Below, in pieces: positions 18,090 through 26,637 of a stretch of 64,000 nt of DNA. The notes below the pieces were generated by a model. That model was not told the origin of the DNA, ran no database searches, and saw nothing but the letters and a program-made list of their open reading frames with translations. The position numbers and the translations under genes are program-made. The stretch lies in NCBI RefSeq assembly GCF_003628125.1, contig NZ_RBZU01000007.1:363-64362 (forward strand), given 5' to 3'. Source of the stretch: Pararobbsia silviterrae (GTDB taxonomy: Bacteria > Pseudomonadota > Gammaproteobacteria > Burkholderiales > Burkholderiaceae). Numbering within the stretch: position 1 is the stretch's first letter; each line of letters starts with the position of its first letter.

Positions 18090-19376
18090 TCAGAGTTCGG
18101 GCTCGAGCAGCGCGCCATAGGTGATCGATCGCGAGAGTCCGCGCAGGTCGGTGACGGGATAGGGGCGGCCCGTCATGGGATTGCCGGCGCTCTCCTGGTT
18201 CACCATGCCGACGACCACGACGTCGTTGGCGGGATCGACCCAGAACCACGTGCCGTGCACGCCGCCCCAAAAGAAACTGCCCGTGCCGATGGCGCCGCCG
18301 TTGAAGTTCGCGCGTGCGGGGTCGAGCACGATGCCGACGTTCATGCCGTATCCGATGCCTTCGAACGGCTCGTTGAAGCGCATGGGCATGCCGGGCGCGA
18401 GCAGGTTGCGGGTCATCAGGCGAACCGAAGTCGGCGCGAGGATTCGCGCGCCATCGAGCTGCCCGCCGTTGGCGAGCATCTGTGCGAAACGCAGGTAGTC
18501 CTGGGCGGTCGAGTAAAGGCCGGCGATCGACAGCAGGTACTTCGGCTTCACGCCGGCCGCGTGGCCGGCCAGGGTCGGGAAGGCCGACTGGTCGGCGGCC
18601 AGTTGGAGTTGCAGGTTTGCGTCCAGCGTGTAGCGCGGCACGATTCGGGCGCGCTGATCCTCAGCGACGCCGAAGCCGGTGTCCTTCATGCCCAATGGCG
18701 CGAAGATGCGACGTTCGAGAAAGGTGTCGAGGTCTTCGCCTGCCAGCCGGCGGATGATCGCGCCCTGCACCTCTTGTTGAAGTCCATAGCGGAACACCGT
18801 CCCGGGCTGGGCTTCGAGCGGCAGCGTCGCGAGCCGGGCGATCATGTCGTCGGCGGTGCCGTTCCAGAGGCCCGCGGCCGCATAGAGGTCGTCCACGTGG
18901 AGATTGGTGCTGCCGACCGGCGGGCCGAAGGCGAAGCCGGCGGAGCTCGACATGATGTGACGCATCCGCATCGGACGATCGAGCGGCACCCGCGAGCCGT
19001 CGTTCGCGATGACCTTGAGGTCGGCGAATTCGGGAATAAACTTGGCGACCGGATCGTCGAGTTGCCAGCGGCCCTCTTCGTAGAGTGCCAACATCGCGAC
19101 TGCGATGATCGGCTTGGTCATCGAGGCGATGCGGAAGATCGCGTCCTCGCGCAGCGGCTCGGCGCGCTCCAGTGTCTGCCGGCCGTAGCGGCCGAATTTC
19201 ACGAGCTTGCCGCGGCGCGCCACCATCACGCTGATGCCGGCGTAGTGCCCGGCGTCGATCTCGGCCTGCATCGCGCCATCCAGGCGCGCCAGGCGCTCCG
19301 GCGAAAAGCCCATGGAGACTGCGCTGGCGAGCGGCAACGGGGGGGTGATCGGGAGGCCGGCCGTCTTTGAAGTCAT
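18090..19376 (-). CDS. Serine beta-lactamase-family hydrolase (class C-like esterase/EstB type)
   Basis: 428 residues from ATG 19376, with AAGGAA 7 bp upstream. Ser85-Met-Thr-Lys88 is the SxxK catalytic motif. The usual YxN motif is YGL here (Tyr197), as in many esterase-type relatives that are not true beta-lactamases. HGTWFWVDP near the C-terminus corresponds to the KTG/HxG region. No signal peptide is evident, so a cytoplasmic esterase or peptidase role is likelier than antibiotic resistance. It is the first gene of the three-hydrolase operon and is divergent from the regulator, with only 76 bp between start codons. Confidence 0.85.
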   Translation of the reverse strand: MTSKTAGLPITPPLPLASAVSMGFSPERLARLDGAMQAEIDAGHYAGISVMVARRGKLVKFGRYGRQTLERAEPLREDAIFRIASMTKPIIAVAMLALYEEGRWQLDDPVAKFIPEFADLKVIANDGSRVPLDRPMRMRHIMSSSAGFAFGPPVGSTNLHVDDLYAAAGLWNGTADDMIARLATLPLEAQPGTVFRYGLQQEVQGAIIRRLAGEDLDTFLERRIFAPLGMKDTGFGVAEDQRARIVPRYTLDANLQLQLAADQSAFPTLAGHAAGVKPKYLLSIAGLYSTAQDYLRFAQMLANGGQLDGARILAPTSVRLMTRNLLAPGMPMRFNEPFEGIGYGMNVGIVLDPARANFNGGAIGTGSFFWGGVHGTWFWVDPANDVVVVGMVNQESAGNPMTGRPYPVTDLRGLSRSITYGALLEPEL

Positions 19377-19452
19377 CGGGAATTCCTTGGGTAACCGTGC
19401 ATGGCAAGACTTTCGCAAGACCGACATATCGAAGTCCTGCAATAAGATAAAA
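19377..19452. promoter_or_regulatory. Short divergent control region between hydrolase operon and regulator
   Basis: 76 bp between divergent starts, ending in an AT-rich run (AATAAGATAAAAATG) before the regulator. Both promoters must overlap here, so the regulator probably controls both directions. No clear operator repeat seen. Confidence 0.4.
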
Positions 19453-21957
19453 ATGAATAAAACTTGCGATTCGCCCCCGATGGACACCGTCGACCGCCTC
19501 CGTTTCGATCGCTTCGAACTGCTGCCCCAACAGCGCACGCTGCTGCGCGACGGCCAGCCGGTCGTGCTGCGCGGGCGCGCGTTCGACCTGTTGGTGGCGC
19601 TGGTCCAACGGGCCGGACGCGTGGTCACGCGCAACGAGCTTCTCGACGTTGTCTGGCCCGGACTGGTCGTCGAGGACAACAACGTCGCCATGCAGGTCAC
19701 GGCGCTGCGCAAGGTGCTGCAGGGCGGGCTGATCACGACCGTGCCGGGCCGCGGCTATTGCTTCACCGGCCGGTTGCAGGCCGGCGCGCTCGCGCGCCCG
19801 CCGGGGACCGTATTCGAGGTGTCAGGCCCGTTGCCGTTCGGCCGGGAACAGGACTTGGCGGATGCCGCGCAGGCGCTGTCTTCGTCCGGATGCCTGACCC
19901 TGGCCGGCCCGGGCGGCGTGGGCAAGACGACGCTGGCGGCTGCGCTGAGGACGACTTTCCCGGGCCGTACCGTCTGGCTCGACCTCGCCTCGCTGCACGC
20001 GGACGCGCCGGTCTGGCCGGCGCTGTGCGGTGCCCTGGGGCAGCCGATGACGGCGACCGATCCGGCCGAGGTCGTCGCGGATGCGACGCGTGAGCTCGAC
20101 CTGCTGGTGTTGGACAACGCCGAACATGTGGCGAGTCAGGCGGCGACAATGGTCGTGCATCTCGTCGTCACCGCGCCGCGTCTGCGCGTGCTCGTGACGA
20201 GCCAGGTTCCGCTCGGCGTTCGTGGCGAGCGGGTTCAGCGCATCGAGCCGCTCGCGCTCGCCCCGGTCGAGATGCCGGGCGAGCTGGCGCTGGCGCACGG
20301 CGCCATCGGCTTTTTGGTCGACCGGATCCGCGCGGCCGATCCGAGGTTCGCCATCGACGAGGCGGCGTTGCCGCTGCTGCGTCAACTGTGCGCCGCCCTC
20401 GATGGACTTCCGCTGGCGCTCGAGATGGCCGCCGCACGCGTGCCGCTGATGGGCTTGCAAGGCGTGCTTGACGCGCTCGTGCAACGCTTCTCGATGCTGC
20501 GCCTGCGACATGTGGACGCCGACGAACGCCATCGCACCTTGCTGGCGGCCATCGAATGGAGCTACGGGTTGTTGCGCGCCGGAGAGCAACGCCTCTTGCG
20601 AGCGCTGGGTGTCTTCGCCGGCGGCTTCACGGTCGACCTCGTCGTGGCGCTGATGACGCCCACCGACGACGAACGCTGGGCGGTCATCGATCAATTGGCC
20701 GTGCTGGTCGACCGCTCGCTGGTGGCTTGCGACCATCAGGATCCGCCGCGCTATCGCTTGCTCGAATCCACGCGCAGCTTCGCGCTGATCGTCCTCGACG
20801 CGCACGGCGAGGCGGCCGCGATGCGCGCGCGGCATGCGGCGGCCATGGTCTGGCTGATGACGTCGGCGTCGATCAGCGAGCGTCAAAACGTCAGCAGCCA
20901 AGCAATCCGGCCGGCGATGAACGAGGTGGACAACGTTCGCGTGGCGCTGCAATGGGCCACGATTCATGACAAGGCCCGGGCCGTGGAACTGGCGACCCGG
21001 GCGGTGCTGCCCAATGTCCTCGGCCCGTGGCGGCACGAGGCGTTGGAATGGATGGGCGCTTGCGAGCCGTTCATCGACGAGCCCGCCGTGTCGGACGCCT
21101 TGCGGCGCGAATGGGCACGCGTGTTCGCGATGCAGGCGATGTGGGTACGGCATCCGCGGGCGCTTGAGCTCGCGCGTCTTTCGACGGCACGCAGCCGCGC
21201 GGCAGGCGACGAATGGAACGCGCTGTTGAGCCTGGTCGCGCTCGTGCGCAGCAAGGATCGTCCGGACGCCGAATTGGAGGACGCGGCCCGGGCCGTGAGC
21301 GAGCTGGTCGACACGCATCCGCAATGGCTCGAGCGTGTGCGTTCGCTCGCCGTAGGTGCGTTGGCGTGGGCTGCGTGCGTTCGCGGCGACTACGCGATCT
21401 GCCTCGACTTGCGCCGGCAAGCGGCAGATATCGCGGCATCGTGCGACTCGGCGCGCCTTGTCGACCATACGGTTTCCGAGCTTGCCGAGGCGCTATGGCT
21501 TGCCGGTCGATCCGCGGAAGCCTTGCAGCGACTGCGCGGTCTTCTCGCTTCGTCGAGACACGTGGACGACACGATCGTCGCCACGCTTCACGCCCGTCTG
21601 GTACGGATCCTCTTCGACACGGAGCGCCTCGACGAGGCGCGCGCGGAATGGCCCACGATGGCGGCCCGGGTACGCCGATTCGGGCTTGAGGCAGCCGAGC
21701 TCGCGGTCTTCGCCGCGGCCAAGTGCGGACATCCGCGCGTGGCCGCGCTGCTTCTCGGACACGCGCGTAGGCTTCATGCGCGGCGCGGCAGCTCGGAGGA
21801 TAGGTCGCCCATCGGGGATATCGCCCGTGCCATCCCGTCGCTGCTCGAACACCTCGACCCGGAGACGATCGAGCGTTTGATCGAAGACGGTCGGCACCTC
21901 ACCCATGCCGAAGCGGACGACTTACTGCTCGCGGCCGAAGATGCCCCGGCGCTCTGA
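19453..21957 (+). CDS. Winged-helix transcriptional regulator with NB-ARC-like ATPase domain
   Basis: 834 residues from ATG 19453; a second ATG at 19480 is possible. Residues about 15-105 form an OmpR/PhoB-type winged helix (RFELLPQQRTLLRDG at the start, VPGRGYCFTG at the end), without a receiver domain. An STAND/NB-ARC-like NTPase follows, with Walker A GPGGVGKT at 152-159 and a Walker B-like DLLVLDNAEH. The C-terminal half is helical and TPR-like. This architecture matches the predicted-ATPase regulators grouped as COG3903. Such proteins act as ligand- and ATP-dependent switches. Its only divergent neighbour is the three-hydrolase operon, its probable target. Confidence 0.82.
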   Translation: MNKTCDSPPMDTVDRLRFDRFELLPQQRTLLRDGQPVVLRGRAFDLLVALVQRAGRVVTRNELLDVVWPGLVVEDNNVAMQVTALRKVLQGGLITTVPGRGYCFTGRLQAGALARPPGTVFEVSGPLPFGREQDLADAAQALSSSGCLTLAGPGGVGKTTLAAALRTTFPGRTVWLDLASLHADAPVWPALCGALGQPMTATDPAEVVADATRELDLLVLDNAEHVASQAATMVVHLVVTAPRLRVLVTSQVPLGVRGERVQRIEPLALAPVEMPGELALAHGAIGFLVDRIRAADPRFAIDEAALPLLRQLCAALDGLPLALEMAAARVPLMGLQGVLDALVQRFSMLRLRHVDADERHRTLLAAIEWSYGLLRAGEQRLLRALGVFAGGFTVDLVVALMTPTDDERWAVIDQLAVLVDRSLVACDHQDPPRYRLLESTRSFALIVLDAHGEAAAMRARHAAAMVWLMTSASISERQNVSSQAIRPAMNEVDNVRVALQWATIHDKARAVELATRAVLPNVLGPWRHEALEWMGACEPFIDEPAVSDALRREWARVFAMQAMWVRHPRALELARLSTARSRAAGDEWNALLSLVALVRSKDRPDAELEDAARAVSELVDTHPQWLERVRSLAVGALAWAACVRGDYAICLDLRRQAADIAASCDSARLVDHTVSELAEALWLAGRSAEALQRLRGLLASSRHVDDTIVATLHARLVRILFDTERLDEARAEWPTMAARVRRFGLEAAELAVFAAAKCGHPRVAALLLGHARRLHARRGSSEDRSPIGDIARAIPSLLEHLDPETIERLIEDGRHLTHAEADDLLLAAEDAPAL

Positions 21958-22250
21958 CGTTCGTGTTTGCGTCATGTCAGCGTTGAAAGCTCTGCAATAT
22001 AAAACCCGCGATCGATAAGGCTTGTCCATTCGCGTCGGCTTACAAATAACGGCGGGTAATCTTCGAATCTCTATTCTTCGGATTGAACGCCGAACCGCGC
22101 TGCTATGTTGAATCGGCCTGTTTTGAGCGGAGGACGCGCACGTGTGCGCGGTTTCACATCGTTCGGAGCCGGCACCCACAACACACGCTTGTTTCTGTGC
22201 CCGCGATCTCGCTGGATTGCGGCGCGAGGCGTGCCGCATCGGAGATCAGC

Positions 22251-22670
22251 ATGAGTATTTCGAGCGTTTCATCATCACAGAGCAACCTGTATTTGACGAC
22301 CTTGACGGCGCAAGCGCAGGCCCAAGCGCAAGCACAGGCCCAAGCTCAGGCACAAGCCCAAGCTCAGGCACAAGCCCAAGCCCAAGCTCAACAGTCGTCG
22401 ACGACGTCGAATAGCACGACATCGTCCAACTCGTCGATTTCGTCGACCTCGTCGAGCCAGCCGCAGACGCAAGCACAGGTCATTTCGCAAGACGCGCAAT
22501 CGACGCATAAGGCCGGCGGTCATCATCGTCACGGCGGCGGTGGCGGAACGTATTCGGCCGACGGCACAACGACGACGTCATTGACCGATCTGACCACAGA
22601 TTCGACGGACTCGACCGACGATACGTCGACGATCGGCACGACCACGACGTCGATCGACACGACAGCCTGA
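22251..22670 (+). CDS. Small Ala-Gln repeat, His/Gly- and Thr-rich protein
   Basis: 139 residues from ATG 22251, with GGAG 6 bp upstream. The opening MSISSVSSSQSNLY is followed by 14 uninterrupted Ala-Gln dipeptides, then a Ser/Thr linker, a His/Gly patch (GGHHRHGGGGG) and a Thr/Asp-rich tail. There is no hydrophobic segment or signal peptide. Small proteins with a similar MSISSVSS start and His/Gly patch occur in Burkholderia relatives as unnamed genes. Function unknown; the His/Gly patch could bind metal, which is speculation. A hairpin follows the stop codon. Confidence 0.7.
   Translation: MSISSVSSSQSNLYLTTLTAQAQAQAQAQAQAQAQAQAQAQAQAQAQQSSTTSNSTTSSNSSISSTSSSQPQTQAQVISQDAQSTHKAGGHHRHGGGGGTYSADGTTTTSLTDLTTDSTDSTDDTSTIGTTTTSIDTTA
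22308..22391 (+). repeat. Ala-Gln dipeptide-encoding hexamer tandem repeat
   Basis: Fourteen 6-bp units of the form GCN-CAR encode (AQ)14. Third positions vary (GCG, GCC, GCA, GCT with CAA or CAG), so the protein repeat is preserved better than the DNA repeat. A higher-order pattern of about 30 bp is visible in the middle. Confidence 0.9.
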
Positions 22671-22679
22671 TCGCGTGCC

Positions 22680-22720
22680 AACTGCCGGGCTTCGTATCAT
22701 TCGATGCCGGCCCGGCAGTT
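22680..22720. terminator. Hairpin between convergent genes, possible bidirectional terminator
   Basis: An 11-bp perfect inverted repeat AACTGCCGGGC (22680-22690) / GCCCGGCAGTT (22710-22720) with a 19-nt loop lies between the convergent stops at 22670 and 22752. There is no strong T-run on either side. Confidence 0.55.
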
Positions 22721-22751
22721 CGCGACGCGCACTTCGCGGGCGGGCGACAAC

Positions 22752-23906
22752 TTACCCTCGCTCGCAAAGATCATAGGCGCCGAGAATGATTGCGCTGATG
22801 CCGTCGAGGGCCTCCGCTTTGATGCGTGCCGGCGTTTCGTCGAAACGGTCCGCATAGTACTGCGTGAGTTCGTCGGTCGCTTCGCGGATCAACGCGCGAT
22901 GCGTCGCTACGAAATGAGCGACGTCTTCATCGTCCGCCGGATCGTCGGTGCTTTCGGGCTTCCGATCGAGATCGAGTCTTTGCGTGGTCGCGACGTCCGC
23001 TCCGTACAATCGAATGGTCACGAGCGTTTTATCGAACGCTCTTCCCAAGCTGAATCGAATCGTGCCGGGACAACTCGGTTGAACGGCCACGACCGCTTCC
23101 GTCAGTCGATCGACGACCGGTAAGCTTGATGTCATCGACTGGCAATCGCTCCGGATCAGATGACTATCCATCGCACTGCCGTATACCGGCTTAAGCGCAT
23201 CGATCAACCCGGGTCGCCGCAACAACGCCGCACAAGGCATCGTAAGCACAACATCGCTCGCTGAAGCCACATCCAGGAATGTCGCGAAGCGCTCATCTGA
23301 AGATGCCGCTTCGTGCGAATCGGCGATGTCCCTTAAAGGTGTTGCCCAAGGCTTGCCCGCAAGTTCATTGAACGCCGGATCGATTAATTTCGACACGATG
23401 TTCGCGCGTTCGACGGGATCATCGATCGTTGAATAACGATAAATCGCTTCGTATAGCGATGCCGACTTCGGATCTTGCCGCGCCAGTTCCTTGAGGGCGA
23501 CGTCGGGCGTCTGGAAGAGTGCCGCGACGGCAAGTTCGCGCAAGCGATCGTCGTACATCGCAATGAGACAGGCGCGCGTGTGACCGCGCGCACATTGCGC
23601 GTTACGCGCTTTCAACCACGCTCGCTGTCGCATAGTCTGCCGAGACGCGCCGATGCCGAAGACATCCTTCCGGGATCCCGCGAACAAGATCGCCATCGTT
23701 CGATCGCGCTCAGCCAGTGCGGCATCGCCACAAATCGTCGCTTCGACGGACGTGTTCGTCGATTCGCATGAAAAGCTCGGACCGGATGTCGGCGGATTTT
23801 GCGCACTCGGTGCTTCCACCGCTGCGGCGCCTAAGAGAACGAATAAGATCCAACGTAATGGGCGCGCGATCCAGACCTTCACCGACGCCCCAGTCCCGAT
23901 TTTCAA
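22752..23906 (-). CDS. LprI-domain (DUF1311-like) secreted protein
   Basis: 384 residues from TTG 23906; a GTG at 23882 is an alternative start and would give a tighter signal peptide (basic start, LRWILFVLLGAAAV core, cleavage near PSAQ). The mature N-terminus has the Cys-containing pattern FSCES...ATICGDAALAERDR, then RQRAWLKARNAQC and CLIAMYDDRL. This is the LprI lysozyme-inhibitor-like domain found in periplasmic proteins. The C-terminal 250 residues are unassigned and include a few more cysteines. It stands alone, convergent with the Ala-Gln repeat gene. Role unknown; periplasmic location predicted. Confidence 0.75.
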   Translation of the reverse strand: MKIGTGASVKVWIARPLRWILFVLLGAAAVEAPSAQNPPTSGPSFSCESTNTSVEATICGDAALAERDRTMAILFAGSRKDVFGIGASRQTMRQRAWLKARNAQCARGHTRACLIAMYDDRLRELAVAALFQTPDVALKELARQDPKSASLYEAIYRYSTIDDPVERANIVSKLIDPAFNELAGKPWATPLRDIADSHEAASSDERFATFLDVASASDVVLTMPCAALLRRPGLIDALKPVYGSAMDSHLIRSDCQSMTSSLPVVDRLTEAVVAVQPSCPGTIRFSLGRAFDKTLVTIRLYGADVATTQRLDLDRKPESTDDPADDEDVAHFVATHRALIREATDELTQYYADRFDETPARIKAEALDGISAIILGAYDLCERG

Positions 23907-24000
23907 GGCTCGCCCCCGTTTTTTGATGACGCGATGCTATCTTTTCGGCATACGATCAACGCAGACCGTTTATGTTCTCACGATGGTGTTGGAGCGTCGC

Positions 24001-24981
24001 TTACTGAGCGGCGGCGATGGAGGCACTTTCGCCGCCGATCCATTCTCGGAACGCAGCGATGGCCGATTCGTCAGCCCGTTCCTTGCGATATAACAGATAG
24101 TATTCGCCGGCGCTAACGATGCGCGCGGTTGAGGTCACGACCAGATCGCCGGATGCAAGATGATCCTGAACGACGACGTCCGGCACTAATGCGACGCCCC
24201 GGCCATCGAGTGCGGCACGCACCGACATGAAGAAGTGTCCGAAGTGCAGGTCGCGCGCGCCCGCCTGATAGTCCACGCCCTGCGTGGCGAACCAGTCTTC
24301 CCACGCATGTGCACGTGAATCCGTGTGGATTTTCGGAAGCCGCTTAAGCGCTGCGGCGCTCATCTGGCTCCGCTCCTTGAGCAGCGCGGGATGACACACG
24401 GGCACAAGCACGTCGGCAAAGAGCCGGTCGAAACCCACGCCCTTCCATTCCGCTGTCATCACCAAATCAATACGCGGCGCGCCTTTTCGACGTCGCTGTG
24501 CCGGCGGCTTGCCGACCCGGATGGCGACGTCGATGCCATCGCGCTCGAACGAGACCGGCTCGATCGACGTATGCAGCCGTACCTCGATGTTCTGATGCGA
24601 TTGCGTGAACTTGGCAAGTCGCGGCATCAGCCACGTCGACGCCAGCGTCGGCAGGATGCTCACGACCAGGCTGCGCTTCACCGCGCGCGGGGCCAATTCT
24701 CGCGAGGTCGACTCAATCGCGTCGAAGGCGTGCTCGACAGTGCGAAACAGGCGCAGGCCAGCCTTCGTCAGCTCGACTTCTCGCGTGAGCCGGTTGAATA
24801 GTCGCGCGCCGTAATGCACTTCGAGATTCCTGATGTGCCGGCTTACGGCGCTTTGCGTCACGCAAAGCTCATCGGCCGCCAGCGTAAAACTCATATGACG
24901 GGCCGCGCATTCGAACGCACGCAGGGACAGCAGATTAGGAAGATCGCGTCTCACGGCAGAGTCCCGGGCGAGATGACGCAT
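24001..24981 (-). CDS. LysR-family transcriptional regulator (GcvA-like)
   Basis: 326 residues. The N-terminal helix-turn-helix LPNLLSLRAFECAARHMSFT and ADELCVTQSAVSRHIRNLE (residues about 14-60) is typical of the GcvA/AmpR branch. The co-inducer-binding domain follows, containing TREVELTKAGLRLF and the VRVGKPPAQRRR segment. It is divergent from the sugar-type ABC importer and the amide-catabolism-like genes, with 96 bp between starts containing a perfect palindrome. It is therefore the likely regulator of that operon, with an effector from the pathway. Confidence 0.88.
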   Translation of the reverse strand: MRHLARDSAVRRDLPNLLSLRAFECAARHMSFTLAADELCVTQSAVSRHIRNLEVHYGARLFNRLTREVELTKAGLRLFRTVEHAFDAIESTSRELAPRAVKRSLVVSILPTLASTWLMPRLAKFTQSHQNIEVRLHTSIEPVSFERDGIDVAIRVGKPPAQRRRKGAPRIDLVMTAEWKGVGFDRLFADVLVPVCHPALLKERSQMSAAALKRLPKIHTDSRAHAWEDWFATQGVDYQAGARDLHFGHFFMSVRAALDGRGVALVPDVVVQDHLASGDLVVTSTARIVSAGEYYLLYRKERADESAIAAFREWIGGESASIAAAQ

Positions 24982-24990
24982 CAGTTTAAC

Positions 24991-25000
24991 TTATGCATAA
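24991..25000. promoter_or_regulatory. Perfect palindrome TTATGCATAA in the LysR/importer divergent region
   Basis: Lies 10 bp upstream of the LysR start and 78 bp before the ATPase start. It is self-complementary over 10 bp, AT-rich and placed where LysR-type regulators bind to repress themselves and activate the divergent operon. Assignment as operator is inference. Confidence 0.35.
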
Positions 25001-25077
25001 CGGCAATCAAATTGTTTGTCGGCCGAACATTGGCGACTAAAGATTGCCCTCATGCAAAGCGCAATCGGGATACCACG

Positions 25078-26637
25078 ATGACGGTCAAAGATGAGTCGCA
25101 GACCTTGCTCGATGCCCGCGGGTTGGCGAAATCCTTCGGGGCGACGCACGCGTTACGAAGCGCCGATCTGCGTGTCCGATCGGGACAGGTCCATGCCCTC
25201 ATGGGCGAGAACGGCGCCGGCAAGAGCACGCTGGTGAAAATGCTGGTGGGGGCGTTGACGCCCGACGCAGGCGATATCCGGCTGCGCGGCCGGCGCTGTG
25301 AATTCGAGTCCGTGCGCGATGCGATTGCCGCCGGTATCGTGCCGGTCTATCAGCATGCGACGGTGTTTCCGGCACTCAGCGTCGAAGAGAACCTGCGCGC
25401 CTTCGATATCGCGAAAGCCCGTCCGATCGGGCGTCGCGAGCTGAAGACGCACCGCGACGATTTGCTCAGTGCGGCACATAGCGTCGGCTTGCATGTCGAT
25501 GTACGTCGACCCGTCTCGACCCTGTCGATGGCCGAGCGGCAATTGCTCGAAATTGCGCGTGGCGTGGCGGCGCGGTGCGACGTACTCGTGCTCGACGAGC
25601 CGACTGCCGCGCTCAACGAGCACGAGACTGAACGGCTCTTTGCAGCCATCGCATCGCTCAAGGCCGCAGGACTCGGCATCGTCTTCATCAGTCACAAATT
25701 AGCCGAGATCACGCGTATTTGCGATGTGGTGACCGTGTTGCGCGATGGCTTGACGGTCATCAACGCGGCGCCCATCGACACGCTTTCGCATCGCCAGATC
25801 GTCGAGGCGATGATCGGACCCGTTGCGCAGCGTGAACACCGCAGTCTTGGAACGGTCGGGGCGCCGCGTATGGTCGTGCGTCAGGCGACATGCGATGGCC
25901 GCTTTGAAGGCCTCACGCTCAACGTCGGCGCCTGCGAGATCGTGGGCATCGTGGGCCTGATGGGTTCCGGCGCGATCGCGGTCGGCGAGGCGCTGGCCGG
26001 CGCGCGTGCCTTGTCGAAGGGCACGATCGAGGTCGATGGCCGCACGCTTGGCGGCGCTTCGCGCGTGCGTTTCGTTCAGGCGGGCATCGGCTTCGTGCCG
26101 GCCGATCGTAGCGCCGAGGGCATTTTGCACGGACTGAGTTGCGCCACCAATGCCGCCGCCTCGACGTTCGCGTCGATTTCGCGTGCACGGGTGCTGACGC
26201 GGCGCATGGAGCGACGCGCGTCGGCGCCGTGGTTCGATGCACTCGGGGTCAAGCCCGGCGATCCGGGATTGGCGATCGACGCATTGAGCGGTGGCAATCA
26301 GCAGAAGGTGATGCTGATCCGCAATCTCGTGTTGCCCGGCTTGTCGGTGCTCGTGGTCATCGAGCCCACACGAGGCGTTGACGTGCATGCGCGCGCGGCG
26401 ATTCATGATGCGCTTATCGAAGCTTCGCGGCGTGGTGTGGCCATCGTGATCGCGTCGACCGACACCGACGAGGTCGTCGCGCTGGCGCATCGCATCGTCG
26501 TGATGCGTGCGGGTCGCCCGATCGGCGAATTGCCGCGTGGCACGCCTCTCGAAGACGTTGTGGCGCGCATCGCCGACGCCGCACCCGTGATGCCCGCGCT
26601 ATCCGCCAACCAAGAGGTGAATCATGCGACGGTTTGA
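25078..26637 (+). CDS. Sugar-type ABC importer ATPase, two-domain (RbsA/XylG-like)
   Basis: 519 residues from ATG 25078; open frame upstream has no supporting ribosome site. Two ATPase domains: the first with GENGAGKSTLVKMLVG (about 39-54), the signature-like LSMAERQLLEIARG and Walker B VLVLDEPTAALNE; the second with a non-canonical P-loop (GLMGSGAIAVGEAL) and LSGGNQQKVMLIRNL. Loss of the second P-loop consensus is normal in this family. The last 14 bp overlap the first permease gene. It powers import of a monosaccharide-like or other small polar solute. Confidence 0.92.
   Translation: MTVKDESQTLLDARGLAKSFGATHALRSADLRVRSGQVHALMGENGAGKSTLVKMLVGALTPDAGDIRLRGRRCEFESVRDAIAAGIVPVYQHATVFPALSVEENLRAFDIAKARPIGRRELKTHRDDLLSAAHSVGLHVDVRRPVSTLSMAERQLLEIARGVAARCDVLVLDEPTAALNEHETERLFAAIASLKAAGLGIVFISHKLAEITRICDVVTVLRDGLTVINAAPIDTLSHRQIVEAMIGPVAQREHRSLGTVGAPRMVVRQATCDGRFEGLTLNVGACEIVGIVGLMGSGAIAVGEALAGARALSKGTIEVDGRTLGGASRVRFVQAGIGFVPADRSAEGILHGLSCATNAAASTFASISRARVLTRRMERRASAPWFDALGVKPGDPGLAIDALSGGNQQKVMLIRNLVLPGLSVLVVIEPTRGVDVHARAAIHDALIEASRRGVAIVIASTDTDEVVALAHRIVVMRAGRPIGELPRGTPLEDVVARIADAAPVMPALSANQEVNHATV

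Noticed and set aside
16979-19370. Long plus-strand open frames opposite the three hydrolases
   Set aside because: Antisense shadows of genes that show clear catalytic motifs on the other strand; no ribosome sites or domains.
18090-19376. An antibiotic-resistance beta-lactamase
   Set aside because: It has SxxK but no signal peptide and no normal YxN motif, and lies with esterases, so an esterase-type relative is likelier.
22308-22391. Short repeats as a CRISPR array
   Set aside because: The repeats are 6-bp coding units with no spacers and lie inside a reading frame.
25921-26020. Loss of function in the second ATPase domains of the two sugar-type ABC ATPases (25078 and 62085 genes)
   Set aside because: A relaxed P-loop in the second domain is normal in the RbsA family.
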